Positions 1-27,619 of a DNA stretch of 64,000 nt are shown here, in pieces. Both the position numbers and the translations under genes were made by a program. Numbering within the stretch: the first letter of the stretch is position 1; each line of letters begins with the position of its first letter. The notes below the pieces were generated by a model. The model saw nothing but the letters and a program-made list of their open reading frames with translations. It was not told the origin of the DNA and made no database searches. Origin of the DNA: Nocardia sp. alder85J. Lineage in GTDB: Bacteria > Actinomycetota > Actinomycetes > Mycobacteriales > Mycobacteriaceae. The stretch is from positions 248,001 through 312,000 of the forward strand of contig NZ_JAIUCZ020000003.1 in the NCBI RefSeq assembly GCF_020176955.2, read 5' to 3'.

Positions 1-16694
<16,694 letters not shown>

Positions 16695-16933
16695 TCCGGC
16701 ACCACTTCCCGAACCACGAAACGCCGTGCGACCGCGCGAACCACCTCTATCTCACCCTGCCTGTCGTCGGTACCTGCGCTTCGCAGCGCCACCTGCATCC
16801 ATCGCACGCGACGGCAACCTGCGTTACCGCCGCGCTGACATGCCCGGACCGGGCGGACCCGATCCGGTACTGGCGACCATTATTGTCCGATAGGCGCCCC
16901 GCTGGTCACCCCACGGCCGTGGTTCCCGTGCGA

Positions 16934-17776
16934 TCACCGCTCGCCGACCGCTCCCGGCAGCAGTTCCGCCAGCGTGAGGATCGTCTCGACGGACCCGAAT
17001 TGCGCGGGTGCGGGCCCCTGTTCGACCACCACCGCCAGCAGATCGGCCATCGGCTCCGCCTCCAGGCGCGCCAGCCCGGCGGCGTCGGTGACCAGATGGG
17101 TGACCCACTCCTCGGCCAGCGCCGCACCGGTCGGCTCGGCCGGGCCGACCACCACCGCCGCGCCCGCGGTACCCGCCGCCACCAGTTCCAGCAGGGCCGC
17201 CGGGGATTCGGCGGGCCCGGACCGGAAGGTGCGGGATTCGTAGGTCAGTTCGGTGCGGGCGCGCAGCCGGTCCACCGCGCCTGCCAGCTCGTCGTAACCG
17301 AACACCAGCTCGGCGGTGGCGTAGGCGGGGTCGGCGCCGCGCAGCGCGCGGATCCGGTTGGCATAGGTGACCGGGCGCGCGGACTCACCCGCGATCTCGG
17401 CCAGTACCGCCGGATCGTCCAGCGCCAGCCAGGAAGTGGCGTCACCGGGCGGGCGGGCCCCCGCGAGCGTGAGTCCGGCGTGGATCTCCAGTTCCGGCGG
17501 GGTGGCCGCGCTCGCGGGCACCACGGCGGCGCCGGCCTTCAGCACCGCCCAGACCGCCACGACGGCCTCGGCACTGCGGGGCAGCGCGAGCCGCACCCCG
17601 CTGCCCGGTCCGACCCCGCGGCCGATGAGCACCCGGGCCAGCCGTGAGGAGCGCGCGTCGAGTTCCTGATAGCCGACCGCGTCGTCGCCGTCGGCCACCG
17701 CCGGGGCCTCCGGATCGTCCTCCACCGCCGCGGTGAGCGCCTGGGCCAGGGCGGTGCCCAGCGTGCTGCCGGCGGC
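16934..17776 (-). other. Adenylation-like half-domain without P-loop at the synthetase C-terminus
   Basis: The sequence starts like an A domain ([20 protein letters not shown], then [17 protein letters not shown]). Where TSGSTGxPKG should follow DPAY it reads [19 protein letters not shown]. The rest of the large subdomain and the whole C-terminal subdomain are absent. No ATP or substrate site can form. It resembles the separate protein at 24785-25444 over its full length, including WLALDDPxVxAE and SARPVTxAxR. I infer a structural or docking role. Confidence 0.7.
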
Positions 17777-20700
17777 CTCGGGCCGCTCGGCCGCGACCGG
17801 TCCGGCCTGGTCGTCGTCGCGCAGTTCGATCGCCCCGAGCACGATCTGCGGATCGGCGGCGACCGCGGTCAGCACGCGCTCGAAGCGCCGCGCCAGCGTG
17901 CGCATCGTCGCGTCCTCGAAGAGGTCGGCGGCGTAGGTGAAGACGATGATCAGCTCGTCCGGGGCGCCGTCGGCGGTGTGCCGCGGCTCCACGGTCACCT
18001 GCACGTCGAACTTCGCCGCCACCGCATCGGAATCCAGGGCCGCGATCGTCAGGCCGGGCAGTTCCAGGGTGGGCTGCTCGGTGTTCTGGAACGACAGCAC
18101 CACCTGGAACAGCGGGTTGTCACCGGCCGAGCGCGCACCCGAGCCGACCGCCTCGGCCACCCGCTCGAACGGCAGATCCGCGTTCGCGAACGCGGAAAGG
18201 TCCGCCTCCCTGGCGGTTTCGACCAGCGCGTCGAAGGTGTCGGTGGTGCGCACCGGGGTACGCAGGGTCAGCGTGTTGACGAACATGCCGACCAGATCGT
18301 CGAGCGCGCGTTCGCCGCGCCCGGCGATCGGCGTGCCGACGGTGATGTCGGCAATGTTCGACTGCCGCGCCAGCAGCGCCGCCAGCGCCGCGTGCACGAC
18401 CATGAACAACGACGAATTGTGGTCGCGGGCAACGCGAACCAGGCCCTCGTGCACTGCGGCGGGCAGCAGTGAGCCGAACGACTCGCCGCGCATCGACGGC
18501 ACCGCCGGGCGCGGCCGGTCCGGGCGCAGCACCGGAACCCCGGACAGTCCGGCCAGGGTGTCCCGCCAGAACCTCAACTGCTTTGCGGCGAGCGAATTCT
18601 CGTCGTCCTCGCTGCCCATCACGGTCCGCTGCCACAGCGCGAAATCGGCGTACTGCACTTCCAGTGGCGCCCAGCCGGGTTCGCCGCCCCGCGCGCGGGC
18701 GACGTAGGCGGTCACCAGATCCCGGGCCAGCGGGGCCATGGACGCGCCGTCACCGGCGATGTGGTGCACCACCAGCGCCAGCACGTGGTCGGCGCCCGCG
18801 TCGTCGAGCCGGATCAGCGTGGCCCGCACCGGAACCGTGCCGGTGACGTCGAATCCGGCCGCCATCGATTCCGCGATCCGGGCGAGCGGATCGGCGGCGG
18901 TCTGCACCGGCAGCCCGGCGGCGACCACCTCGGCGGCGGGCAGGATCTCCTGATACGGCAGCCCGCCCGGACCGTCGGCCGGGTACCGGGTGCGCAGCAC
19001 CTCGTGCCGCTCGACCACATCGGCGACCGCCGCCCGCAGGGCCGCCACATCCAGTGCGCCGGTGAGCCGGATGGCCAGCGGGATGTTGTAGGCCGGCGAC
19101 TGCGGATCGAGCTGGTTGATCACCCACATCCGCTGCTGCGCCAGCGACAGCGGAATCCGTGACCGGTCCGCGGCCGCGGGGCGGCGCATCGCGGTGAGTT
19201 TCGGTCGCACCGCACCGGCGGCCGCGCCCGGCACGATCCGCGCCGCCAGCGCCGCCACCGTCGACGCCTCGAACAGTTCGCGCACCGCCAGCCGCGTGTC
19301 CAGGGCCTCGTTGATCCGGGCGACCACCCGGGTGGCCAGCAGCGAATTGCCGCCGAGGGCGAAGAAATCGTCGTCGAGACCGACCCCGGGCCCGGTCTCC
19401 ACACCGCGCAGCAGCCCGGCGAAGACATCGGCGACGGCCTGTTCGATCGGGGTGCCCGGCGCCCGGTACCCGGCGGCCGCGCCGGTGAATTCCGGTGCGG
19501 GCAGCGCCTTGCGGTCGAGCTTGCCGTTCGGGGTCAGCGGCAGCGCGTCCAGCACCACCACAACATCGGGAACCATGTAGCCGGTGAGGAATTCACCCAC
19601 CGCCGCACGTAGCGCCGCCGGGTCGAGAGCGCGCGGCGCCGCCGGGTCGAGAGCGCGCGGCGCCGCCGGATCCGAGGCGCTCGCCTGGTCCGGGGCCGAA
19701 TTCGCCTCGCCCACCACATATCCCACCAGCCGGTCGCCGGCGTGCTCGTCGGCGCGGACCACGGCCACCGCCTGACTCACCCCGGTGCAGGCCAGCAGGG
19801 CGGCCTCGACCTCACCGAGTTCGATCCGGAAGCCGCGCAACTGCACCTGCTGATCGCTGCGCCCGGCGTATTCCAGGGTCGCCTCGCCGCCGAATCCGGC
19901 CCAGCGGCCGACGTCCCCGGAGCGGTACATTCGCGCACCGGGCGCACCGAAGGGATTGGCCACGAACCGGGTCGCGGTCAGTCCGGGGCGGCCCAGATAG
20001 CCGCGGGACAGCTGCGCGCCCGCCACATACAGTTCACCGGCCACGCCGACCGGCGCCGGATGCATCCGATCGTCGAGCACATAGGTGTCCAGGCCGGGGA
20101 GCGCGCGGCCGATGACGCTGGCGGGATGTTCGGCCAGCAGTTCGTCCAGCGCCAGGAACGACACGTGCACCGTGGTCTCGGTGATGCCGTACATGTTGAC
20201 CAGCTGCGGCGCGTCGGCGCCGTGCCGTTCGTACCAGCGTTGCAGCTGCCGCAGATCCAGCGCCTCGCCACCGAAGATCACGTAGCGCAGCGCGAATTTG
20301 CCCGCGACGGTGACCGATCCGGCGTCACCGACGGAGTAGGCCGCGCGATCCACCTCGGCCAGCTGGTAGAACGCCGACGGGGTCTGGTTCAGCACCGTCA
20401 CCTGTTCGCGAACCAGCAACTCCCGGAACAGTTCCGGCGACCGCGAGGTCAGATAGTCGACCACCACCACGGCGCCGCCGTTGGCCAGCGCGCACCACAG
20501 TTCCCAGACCGAGAAGTCGAAGGCGAAGGAGTGGAACAGCGTCCACACGTCGGTCTCGTCGAAATCGAAGCGCAACTGGGTGTTCGCGAACAACTCCAGC
20601 ACGTTGCGGTGGGTCACCCCGACACCCTTGGGCACACCGGTGGAACCGGAGGTGTAGATGACGTAGGCCAGATTGTCCGGGCGCAGCGGCGCGATCCGAT

Positions 20701-23700
20701 CGGCGTCGGTCACCGGGCCGTCGGCGTCGTCGGCCAGCTCCTCCAGCAACAGCACGGGAACATCGGTGGCGGGCAACGCCTCCCGGCCCTCGGCGGTGGT
20801 GAGCACACAGGCCGGCGCGGCGTCGGCGAGCATGAACTCCAGCCGCTGCGCCGGATAGGCGGTGTCGATCGGCAGGTAGCCCGCACCCGCGACCAGCACC
20901 CCCAGCAGCGCCGCGGGCAGCTGCTCGGTGCGCGGAACAGCCACCGCCACCAGCGATTCCGGGCCCACGCCACGCTCGATCAGGGCCCGCGCGATGCGGT
21001 CGGCCCGGCGCTGCAACTCACCGAAGGTGACCGTGGTGTCACCGTAGCGGACCGCGACCGCGGCCGGGCGGCGCTTGGCCTGGGTGCAGATCAGGTCGAC
21101 CAGCGTCACCGGCGGCACCTTGACACCCGGCGAATTCCATTCGTGCAGAACCAGTTCCCGCTCACCCGGGGCGAGCAGGTCGATATCGCCCACGGCCGCA
21201 CCGGGATCGGCGACCACGGCGGCCAGCAGCCGGCCGAACCGCTCGGCGAAATCGGCCACCGTGGCCCCGTCGAACAGATCGGTGGCGTAGGTGAACGCCG
21301 CCGCCAGCCCGCGCGCGCCGCCACGTTCGTCGGTACGCTCGGCCAGCGCCAGTTGCAGGTCGAATTTGGCCAGCGGCACCGCCAGATCCACCGCCGACAC
21401 CGCCAGACCGGGCAGTTCCAGCCGGGGAGCGGTCAGGTTCTGGAAGGTCAGCATCACCTGGAACAGCGGATGCCTGGCCGCCGAACGCACCGGATCCAGC
21501 AGTTCCACCAGCCGCTCGAACGGCACGTCCGCATGCCCGAACGCCGCCACGTCGCCCCGGCGGACCTGCGTGAGCAGCCCCTCGAAACTCACCGCCGGCT
21601 CGACCGCGGTCCGCAGCACCAGGGTGTTGACGAACATGCCGATCAGGTTGTCCAGCGCCGCGTCGCCGCGCCCGGCGACCGGGGTGCCGACGGCGATGTC
21701 ACGGGTGCCCGACAACCGCGCCAGCAGCACCGCCAGCGCCGCGTGCAGCACCATGAACAGCGTCGAATTGTGCTGGTGCGCAAGCCTGTTCAGCCCAGTG
21801 TGGACATCGGCCGGGATCTCGAAGTCGACCGTCGCGCCCCGGTAGGAGGCCACCGCCGGGCGCACCCGGTCGGTCGGCAGGTCCAGTTGTTCCGGCAATG
21901 CCGCCAGGGTCCGCTGCCAGAAGGCGATCTGCTGGCCCAGCAGCGATTCCGGATCGTCCTCGGCGCCCAGGGTCTCGCGCTGCCACAGCGCGTAATCCGC
22001 GTACTGCACCGGCGGCGGCGCCCATTCGGGTGCGCCGCCGCGCAACCGGTCCAGATAGGCGGCCATCAGATCGCGGGTCAGCGGGGCCATCGAGAAGCCG
22101 TCGCCGGCGATGTGGTGCACCACGCAGACCAGCACGTGGTCGGCCTCGCCGAGCCGGATCGCCCGCAGCCGCAGCGGCGGGGCCGTGGTCACGTCGAAGC
22201 CCTCGGTCACCGCGGCCGCGATCAGGCCCGGCAGGTCGGCGTCGGCGCCCTCCAGCACCGGCAGGTCCGGCACCGCCCGCGGATCCGACAGCGGCAGCAC
22301 CAGCTGGTACCCGTCACCGTCCAGGTCCGGATAGACGGTGCGCAGCACCTCGTGCCGCTGCACCAGATCCCGCACCGCCGCCCGCAGCGCGGACAGGTCC
22401 AGCCGGCCGGTCAGCCGCACCGCGATCGGGATGTTGTTGACCCCGCCCGCCGGATCGAAGCGGTTGAGGAACCACATCCGCTGCTGCGCGTAGGACAGTG
22501 GGACGCGCTCCGGGCGCGGCATCGGCCGCAGCTGTTGCCCGGCCGCGGCGCCCGCGTGCCGCTCCACCCGCTCGGCCAGCGCGGCCACCGTGGGCGTCTC
22601 GAACAGCGTCTGCACCGGCACCCGGGTGTTCAGCGCGGCGCCGATGCGGGCCGCCGCCTGCGCGGCCAGCAGCGAATTGCCGCCGAGTTCGAAGAAGTCG
22701 TCGTCGGCGCCGACCCGCGCCTCGTCGTCGCCCAGCAACAGCGCCGCGAACACGTCCGCGACGATCTCCTCCACCGGCGTGGAGGGCGCCCGGAACTCCC
22801 GCACCGCGAACTGCGGCTGCGGCAGCCGGGCCCGGTCCAGCTTCCCGACCGGGGTCAGCGGGATCTCGTCCAGCGTCATGATCGACGCCGGAATCATGTA
22901 GGCGGGCAGCGATTCCGCCAGGAAATCGGCCAGCACGGCGACATCGACCAGTGCGTCGGGGCGCGGCAGCACATAGGCCACCAGCGCGGTGGCGCCCGAC
23001 GGCAGCTGCCGGCCGAGGGTGACGGCGTAGTCGATGTCCGGATGCGCGGTGAGGGCGTTGTCGATCTCGCCCAGCTCGATCCGGAAACCGCGGATCTTGA
23101 CCTGGAAGTCGGAGCGGCCCAGATATTCGATGGTGCCGTCGGATTCGTTGCGGCGCACCAGGTCGCCGGTGCGGTACAGGCGGGCGCCGGGTTCGAAGGG
23201 CGCGGCGACGAAGCGTTCCGAGGTCAGTCCCGGCCGGCCCAGATAGCCCTGTGCCAGTGCCGGTCCGGCCAGATACAGCTCGCCGACCACCCCGGCGGGC
23301 ACCGGTCGCAGCCGGCCGTCCAGCACGAAGGCGCCGACCCCGGAGATCGCGGTGCCGATGGTGATCGGCGTGCCCGCGGCCAGCGGCGTGGTGGAGGTGG
23401 CCAGGATGGTCGCCTCGGTGGGGCCGTAGCCGTTGTGGAACAGCCGCCCGTCCCGGGCCCAGCGGGCCACCAGCTCCGGGCCGAACCGGTCGCCCGCGAC
23501 CACGACCACCCGCAGTTCGGGCAGCCCGGCCGGATCCACCGACTCCAGCGCGCCGGGAGTGATCAGCATGTGCGAGACCCGTTCCCGCCGCAGCAGATCC
23601 GCCAGCTCGAAGCCGCCGAACACCGACGGCGGCGAGACCACCAGCGTGGCGCCGGCGGAGAAGGTCAGCAGCAGTTCCAGCACCGAGACGTCGAAGTTCG

Positions 23701-24373
23701 GCGAACAGACGTGCAGCACGCGGGAATCGGCGTCGACCGCGTAGTGCTCGCGTTCGGCGGCGACCAGTCCGCCGAGACCGGTGTGGGTGACCACGACACC
23801 CTTCGGGCGGCCGGTGGACCCGGAGGTATAGATGACATAGGCCGGATGCTGTTCGGTCACCGGCCGGGTGCGGTCGGTGTAGGAGATCGGATGCGACGGG
23901 CGGGCCGACACGATGTCACGGGTGGCGTCGTCGTCGAGGGCCAGCCAGGCCAGGCCGTTGCCGAGCGCGGGCCGATGCGCCGCGGTGGTCAGGCCCAGTA
24001 CCGCACCGGAATCCGCCACGATGTGCGCGATCCGGTCCGCCGGATAGGACGGATCCACCGGCACGTACGCCGCACCCGTCTTGGCGATGGACCACACCGC
24101 CAGCACGGATTCCAGCGACCGGGCGATGCCGATCGCCACCACGTCCCCGGCGCCGACGCCGCGGGCGATCAGTTCCCGGGCCAGCTGCGAGGACGCCTCG
24201 TCCAGCTCCCGATAGGTGAGCTCACGCACCGACTCCGGGGATTCGGCATCGGCGTAGCGGACGGCCACCGAATCGGCTGCGGACTCGACCGCGGCGGTGA
24301 GCAGCTGCCCGAACAGCGGAGCGCTCGACCGGCGACGACGACTTCCGCGAGCAGAACGACCGGCGGTTTCCAT
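16934..24373 (-). CDS. Nonribosomal peptide synthetase, A-PCP-C-A-PCP-C plus A-like half-domain
   Basis: First synthetase of the line, 2,479 residues, ATG at 24373 with GAGAGGTGAAG upstream. A1 covers residues 15-520 (P-loop 179-193), PCP1 has its serine at 567, C1 spans 623-1060 (HHIAGDG 753-759), A2 1085-1640, PCP2 serine at 1677, C2 1737-2170 (HHIAGDG 1870-1876). The A2 pocket reads D-F-W-N-I-G-M-V-H, which matches the published threonine code. The A1 pocket (D-V-L-L-V-A-G-I-L) I cannot assign. There is no N-terminal C domain, so no lipo-initiation is encoded here. After C2 the protein ends in about 280 residues of adenylation-like sequence lacking the P-loop. The next synthetase begins 239 bp downstream with an A domain, so C2 must act across the protein boundary. 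Confidence 0.95.
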   Translation of the reverse strand: METAGRSARGSRRRRSSAPLFGQLLTAAVESAADSVAVRYADAESPESVRELTYRELDEASSQLARELIARGVGAGDVVAIGIARSLESVLAVWSIAKTGAAYVPVDPSYPADRIAHIVADSGAVLGLTTAAHRPALGNGLAWLALDDDATRDIVSARPSHPISYTDRTRPVTEQHPAYVIYTSGSTGRPKGVVVTHTGLGGLVAAEREHYAVDADSRVLHVCSPNFDVSVLELLLTFSAGATLVVSPPSVFGGFELADLLRRERVSHMLITPGALESVDPAGLPELRVVVVAGDRFGPELVARWARDGRLFHNGYGPTEATILATSTTPLAAGTPITIGTAISGVGAFVLDGRLRPVPAGVVGELYLAGPALAQGYLGRPGLTSERFVAAPFEPGARLYRTGDLVRRNESDGTIEYLGRSDFQVKIRGFRIELGEIDNALTAHPDIDYAVTLGRQLPSGATALVAYVLPRPDALVDVAVLADFLAESLPAYMIPASIMTLDEIPLTPVGKLDRARLPQPQFAVREFRAPSTPVEEIVADVFAALLLGDDEARVGADDDFFELGGNSLLAAQAAARIGAALNTRVPVQTLFETPTVAALAERVERHAGAAAGQQLRPMPRPERVPLSYAQQRMWFLNRFDPAGGVNNIPIAVRLTGRLDLSALRAAVRDLVQRHEVLRTVYPDLDGDGYQLVLPLSDPRAVPDLPVLEGADADLPGLIAAAVTEGFDVTTAPPLRLRAIRLGEADHVLVCVVHHIAGDGFSMAPLTRDLMAAYLDRLRGGAPEWAPPPVQYADYALWQRETLGAEDDPESLLGQQIAFWQRTLAALPEQLDLPTDRVRPAVASYRGATVDFEIPADVHTGLNRLAHQHNSTLFMVLHAALAVLLARLSGTRDIAVGTPVAGRGDAALDNLIGMFVNTLVLRTAVEPAVSFEGLLTQVRRGDVAAFGHADVPFERLVELLDPVRSAARHPLFQVMLTFQNLTAPRLELPGLAVSAVDLAVPLAKFDLQLALAERTDERGGARGLAAAFTYATDLFDGATVADFAERFGRLLAAVVADPGAAVGDIDLLAPGERELVLHEWNSPGVKVPPVTLVDLICTQAKRRPAAVAVRYGDTTVTFGELQRRADRIARALIERGVGPESLVAVAVPRTEQLPAALLGVLVAGAGYLPIDTAYPAQRLEFMLADAAPACVLTTAEGREALPATDVPVLLLEELADDADGPVTDADRIAPLRPDNLAYVIYTSGSTGVPKGVGVTHRNVLELFANTQLRFDFDETDVWTLFHSFAFDFSVWELWCALANGGAVVVVDYLTSRSPELFRELLVREQVTVLNQTPSAFYQLAEVDRAAYSVGDAGSVTVAGKFALRYVIFGGEALDLRQLQRWYERHGADAPQLVNMYGITETTVHVSFLALDELLAEHPASVIGRALPGLDTYVLDDRMHPAPVGVAGELYVAGAQLSRGYLGRPGLTATRFVANPFGAPGARMYRSGDVGRWAGFGGEATLEYAGRSDQQVQLRGFRIELGEVEAALLACTGVSQAVAVVRADEHAGDRLVGYVVGEANSAPDQASASDPAAPRALDPAAPRALDPAALRAAVGEFLTGYMVPDVVVVLDALPLTPNGKLDRKALPAPEFTGAAAGYRAPGTPIEQAVADVFAGLLRGVETGPGVGLDDDFFALGGNSLLATRVVARINEALDTRLAVRELFEASTVAALAARIVPGAAAGAVRPKLTAMRRPAAADRSRIPLSLAQQRMWVINQLDPQSPAYNIPLAIRLTGALDVAALRAAVADVVERHEVLRTRYPADGPGGLPYQEILPAAEVVAAGLPVQTAADPLARIAESMAAGFDVTGTVPVRATLIRLDDAGADHVLALVVHHIAGDGASMAPLARDLVTAYVARARGGEPGWAPLEVQYADFALWQRTVMGSEDDENSLAAKQLRFWRDTLAGLSGVPVLRPDRPRPAVPSMRGESFGSLLPAAVHEGLVRVARDHNSSLFMVVHAALAALLARQSNIADITVGTPIAGRGERALDDLVGMFVNTLTLRTPVRTTDTFDALVETAREADLSAFANADLPFERVAEAVGSGARSAGDNPLFQVVLSFQNTEQPTLELPGLTIAALDSDAVAAKFDVQVTVEPRHTADGAPDELIIVFTYAADLFEDATMRTLARRFERVLTAVAADPQIVLGAIELRDDDQAGPVAAERPEAAGSTLGTALAQALTAAVEDDPEAPAVADGDDAVGYQELDARSSRLARVLIGRGVGPGSGVRLALPRSAEAVVAVWAVLKAGAAVVPASAATPPELEIHAGLTLAGARPPGDATSWLALDDPAVLAEIAGESARPVTYANRIRALRGADPAYATAELVFGYDELAGAVDRLRARTELTYESRTFRSGPAESPAALLELVAAGTAGAAVVVGPAEPTGAALAEEWVTHLVTDAAGLARLEAEPMADLLAVVVEQGPAPAQFGSVETILTLAELLPGAVGER
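19612..19669 (-). repeat. 24-bp tandem repeat inside the threonine A domain
   Basis: Two exact 24-bp units (19612-19635 and 19636-19659) and a 10-bp partial third. They encode repeated ALDPAAPR residues in the loop between A9 and A10 of the second A domain. The unit is a multiple of three, so copy-number change keeps the frame. Confidence 0.8.
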
Positions 24374-24784
24374 CCGTGTGCTTCACCTCTCGACCTGATC
24401 GAACGATCGCCGCGGCGCGCCGCGCCGGTGCCGGAATTCCCGGCCGACCGTTCGAGTAACAACCAACGTACGTAGTTCCCGACGACCCCCGAAGTCCATA
24501 CGTCAGTCCACAAGCGCTCCGATATCGTGAGTAGCCAACCAATCCCTGCCCGACACATGGACGTCGGCGTGCGGGGACCGAGCAAGGGTACGGGTTGCGC
24601 ACGAATCGGCGCCTCGCATCTGCTCGTCACACCACAAGCCGCGATGCGTCCAGCGGACCGTCCGGACAGTACCCGTCCGGCCAACCGCTGTCACATACCG
24701 GTGTCCAACCTGCCGCGACATTCGACTCATCCATCGTCGGCGGCCCTGCGAGGCGTTACCGCGAGTACGGTACGGCATGGTGAT
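24374..24784 (-). promoter_or_regulatory. 411-bp leader upstream of the first synthetase
   Basis: It lies between the half-domain gene (ends 24785) and the first synthetase, all on the minus strand. A strong ribosome site (GAGAGGTGAAG) sits about 8 nt before the ATG at 24373. It includes a GC-rich palindromic stretch near 24405-24425 and ACGTACGT near 24468. I see no clear -35/-10 pair, but the size suggests a promoter for the NRPS genes. Confidence 0.4.
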
Positions 24785-25444
24785 CTAAATCACGACCAAG
24801 GTCGAACCGGAATTCGCGGCGGCCGCGATGGCGGCCACCGCACTCGCTCTACCAGCGATGTCGCGTTCGGCCCAGCGCAATTCGCAGTCCGGCGCCGCCG
24901 CGCCCAGCCGACCGGCCCGGACGGCCAGGTCGTCGAAACTCCAGCAGGCCCCCGCCGCGACGACCGCGGGATCGGTACCGCGCAGGATGCCGCGGCGGAC
25001 GGCATGGGTGACCGGCCGGGCCGAGCGGACGGCGAGTTCGGCGCGTACCACCGGATCGTCGAGAGCCAGCCAGGCCGGGGCCACAGCCATCGTGATGCCC
25101 ACCCGGGCGTACGGCCCGGCCGGTGCGCCCGGCGGCACCGGTACCACCGCCGCACCGGCCAGCAGTACCGCCCAGACCACCGGCACCGGTTCGGCGCCGT
25201 ACTCCAGCCGGACCGCGACGCCGATGCCGGGACCGCAGCCCCGGTCGATCAGCAGTCGGGCCAGCCGGGATGCACGGGAAGCAAGTTCGGCGCAACTGAG
25301 CACACCGTCGGCCGCCAGCACGGCGGGACGGTCGGGATCGCCGTCGGCGAGGTCGTAGAGCCATCGCGACAGCGCGGCGCCACCGGCCGTCCTCCGGATC
25401 GCCGGGCTCGCCGTGGGCGGACCGGAGCGACCCACATCTCGCAC
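24785..25444 (-). CDS. Stand-alone adenylation-like half-domain protein (inactive)
   Basis: 219 residues, about one third of an adenylation enzyme. The N-terminal half matches the start of NRPS A domains (AVLAADGVLSCAELASRASR, ARLLIDRG, PVVWAVLLAGAAVVPV). It then reads WLALDDPVVRAELAVRSARP and ends LAAAAPDCELRWAER...STLVVI, with no TSGSTGxPKG loop and no GRxDxQVKIRGxRIE segment, so it cannot bind ATP in the usual way. The closest relative in the window is the C-terminal extension of the synthetase downstream. It is on the same strand as the NRPS genes, 411 bp ahead of them. Because two copies have lost the same loop and kept the same flanks, I infer a conserved non-catalytic role, for example contact with carrier proteins. 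It could instead be a decaying fragment. Confidence 0.6.
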   Translation of the reverse strand: MRDVGRSGPPTASPAIRRTAGGAALSRWLYDLADGDPDRPAVLAADGVLSCAELASRASRLARLLIDRGCGPGIGVAVRLEYGAEPVPVVWAVLLAGAAVVPVPPGAPAGPYARVGITMAVAPAWLALDDPVVRAELAVRSARPVTHAVRRGILRGTDPAVVAAGACWSFDDLAVRAGRLGAAAPDCELRWAERDIAGRASAVAAIAAAANSGSTLVVI

Positions 25445-25499
25445 AAATCTATTTCACACCAGACTCCCCGCTGGTGTACAGCAACCGAAAGTCCGGGCT

Positions 25500-26540
25500 T
25501 TACAGCCAGCCCCGGCGCATGGCCTGCACCCCGGCCTGGAATCTGGTGCTGGCGCCCAGCCGTTCCAGCAGTGCCGCGGTGCGCCGCACCACGGTTCGCC
25601 GCGACATGCCGAGCCGGCGGGCGATGGTGTCGTCGGTGGCACCCAGCCCCATCAGCGTGAGGATCGCACGGTCGCGTTCCTCCAGTGGCTCGTTCGGATT
25701 CACCGAGATCGGCGCGGCCATCGCCCAGAGCACGTCGAAGGTGTGGATCAGCAGGTCCAGCATCGGCGAGGGGCCGACCCGGATGCCGATCGGATCACCG
25801 CGGCGCTCGTCGTGATGCAGCATCAGCGCCGCTCGTTCGCCGTCGGCGATCAGCACCTTCAGCGGCGGATCCGGCAGTGTCCGGGCCTGTGCCCCGGCCG
25901 AATTGGTGGACAGCGCGAACCGCAGCCGATCCGGATCCTGATAGATGTTGTCCTGATAGAGCGTCTGATACCGGACGCCCGCGGCGATCCGCGCGGACTT
26001 CAGCTCGAACAGCCGCTCTGCCCGTTCGCCCTCGCAGAGGAACGGGCCGCGTTCCACCAGCCGCACGCCGCTGCGCGCGGACTGCTGCAACTCCTCGAAT
26101 TCCGCCACCATGTCCCGGATCTCGTAGATCGGGGCGGTCGCACCCGCACCGCGCGACGACCGCCGCACGGAACGGAAGGTCTCGCCCAGCCGGGCCGCGG
26201 CCGCGTGCATCCGGGCGATCTCCTGTTGCCGGCGCCGGGACTCGGCCTCCGACAACACCTCCGGTGCGTGCGCATCCCAGACGGCAATGCCGTTGGTATC
26301 GATGCGCACCACCGCCTGCATCTCGCACAACGCCTCCAGCGAGGCCGCGACGGCGCCGGACGGACGGTCCAGATGGGCCGCCAGTTCCGCGAGTGTCGAC
26401 CGCGGATGCGCCACCAGCGCCGCATAGGTGCGCCCGTGTGGGGAATCATGCTCGAACAGTTGCTGAAAACTCGTAACATTCATCGTGCCGTGCGTCATCA
26501 CAGTGTGCTGCTGACGGACGGCAACTCCGATTCCCACCAT
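25500..26540 (-). CDS. LuxR-type regulator with TrmB-like N-terminal winged helix
   Basis: A DNA-binding regulator. Near the N-terminus TYAALVAHPRSTLAELAAHL and EALCEMQAVVRI resemble the TrmB-type winged helix. The middle contains a sensor-like region. The last 60 residues (ERDRAILTLMGLGATDDTIA, RRLGMSRRTVVRRTAALLER) form a LuxR/GerE helix-turn-helix. I chose the ATG at 26540 because AGGA lies 8 nt upstream, 5 bp after the M23 peptidase stop. ATGs at 26498 and 26483 are alternatives. A longer frame up to 26675 would overlap the peptidase gene. Being beside and codirectional with the NRPS locus it may control it, but nothing in the sequence proves this. Confidence 0.8.
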   Translation of the reverse strand: MVGIGVAVRQQHTVMTHGTMNVTSFQQLFEHDSPHGRTYAALVAHPRSTLAELAAHLDRPSGAVAASLEALCEMQAVVRIDTNGIAVWDAHAPEVLSEAESRRRQQEIARMHAAAARLGETFRSVRRSSRGAGATAPIYEIRDMVAEFEELQQSARSGVRLVERGPFLCEGERAERLFELKSARIAAGVRYQTLYQDNIYQDPDRLRFALSTNSAGAQARTLPDPPLKVLIADGERAALMLHHDERRGDPIGIRVGPSPMLDLLIHTFDVLWAMAAPISVNPNEPLEERDRAILTLMGLGATDDTIARRLGMSRRTVVRRTAALLERLGASTRFQAGVQAMRRGWL

Positions 26541-26544
26541 TGTT

Positions 26545-27387
26545 CTATTCCTGTCCGGGACCCCATTGCTGTTGTGAGAGAACGACTCCCCTGGACGCCA
26601 GGTACGGCTGTGGGTCGATCCGGGTCCCGTCGGGATCCCAGATCTCCAGGTGCAGATGCGGTCCGGTGGAATCACCGCGGTTGCCGACGGTGGCGATCAC
26701 ATCGCCCGCGTTCACCCGCTGACCGACCTGCGCCATGATTTCGTTGACGTGCCCGTAGACGGCGGTGGTGCCGTCGTCCTGGTGCACCCGCACCCACAAT
26801 CCGAATCCGGAGGCGGGCCCGGCGTCGATCACCGTGCCGCTCTCGACGGAATGGATGGGCGTGCCGATCGAGTCGGCGAAGTCGACCCCGTAGTGGAAGG
26901 CGCCCCAGCGGCCGCCGTACCCCGAGGTCATCACGCCCGCGACCGGCCGCACGGTGGCAGCCGGGGTCGCTTGCTGTTGCAGGCTCTTGATCACCTGCTC
27001 CGCCTGGGACAGTGGCCCGGCCACTTCCGGCGGCAGGTTCTGCAAGCCGAACGGCGCCGCGTCGGTGGTGACATCGGTTGCGGCCTCGGCGATCTCGGCC
27101 GCCTGCGGGGCGGCCTGGGCCACCTGGGCCACCGGCTCCGCGGGCTGCGACGCCGCGGGCTCGACGGTGTCGGCGTCGTAGCCGGACAGCGGCGCGGCCT
27201 GCGCGAGCTGCGCGGTGGTGATCAGCGCGCCCGCCGCCATCGCGGCGCTCGCGGCCAAACGCACATGTCCACTCGAGCGAGGCTCGGGACGACGCCTCGT
27301 GGTCCGACTCGCCGCACTCTCGCCGCGCAGATCTTCCAACAATTCCTTCACAGATACCGAACTGGCGGTAACACGGTGCTGCGGCAA
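26545..27387 (-). CDS. M23-family peptidoglycan endopeptidase (secreted or membrane anchored)
   Basis: 280 residues. Residues 42-64 form a hydrophobic export or anchor segment (LAASAAMAAGALITTAQLAQ) after a basic stretch. An Ala/Glu-rich linker follows, then the LytM/M23 domain (145-270). Zinc ligands are visible: H165 and D169 in FHYGVDFA, and H246 in HLHLE, with H213 and H244 as catalytic histidines. The family cuts peptide cross-links in peptidoglycan outside the membrane. The start is TTG at 27387, supported by AGGA 6 nt upstream; a GTG 11 codons further in is possible. The LuxR-type gene begins 5 bp after the stop, so the two are probably cotranscribed. Confidence 0.88.
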   Translation of the reverse strand: MPQHRVTASSVSVKELLEDLRGESAASRTTRRRPEPRSSGHVRLAASAAMAAGALITTAQLAQAAPLSGYDADTVEPAASQPAEPVAQVAQAAPQAAEIAEAATDVTTDAAPFGLQNLPPEVAGPLSQAEQVIKSLQQQATPAATVRPVAGVMTSGYGGRWGAFHYGVDFADSIGTPIHSVESGTVIDAGPASGFGLWVRVHQDDGTTAVYGHVNEIMAQVGQRVNAGDVIATVGNRGDSTGPHLHLEIWDPDGTRIDPQPYLASRGVVLSQQQWGPGQE

Positions 27388-27619
27388 GGCTCGTCCTAGC
27401 GTCGGTCAAACTTCAGTCTGCTCTGCTGCCGACTCCGAATCCCTCAGCAGGAACTCGAGATCCGAAACTCCGGATTCGGTAACGATTCGGCATCCGCTGT
27501 GATGGAAACTGTACTCTGTCGTGACCATTTCGCAACCTTCTGCACAAACTCCAGGTGAGGGCGAGATCACCGGGCCCGGCGCTGCCCGAATCCGCAATCG
27601 CCCGAGTAACACTGGGGGC
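27388..27619. promoter_or_regulatory. Divergent intergenic region, M23 peptidase and nitronate monooxygenase
   Basis: 232 bp between divergent starts. It contains an 8-bp inverted repeat, CCGAATCC (27435-27442) and GGATTCGG (27472-27479), spaced by 29 bp. It could be an operator, but I recognise no known regulator motif. Confidence 0.3.

Noticed and set aside
16911..16922. CCACGGCCGTGG palindrome after the first synthetase as terminator
   Set aside because: Six base pairs with no loop; too short for a terminator and common by chance in GC-rich DNA.
26672..27409. Overlapping minus-strand frame across the M23 gene
   Set aside because: Out of frame with the zinc-peptidase motifs and of Arg/Gly-rich shadow composition.
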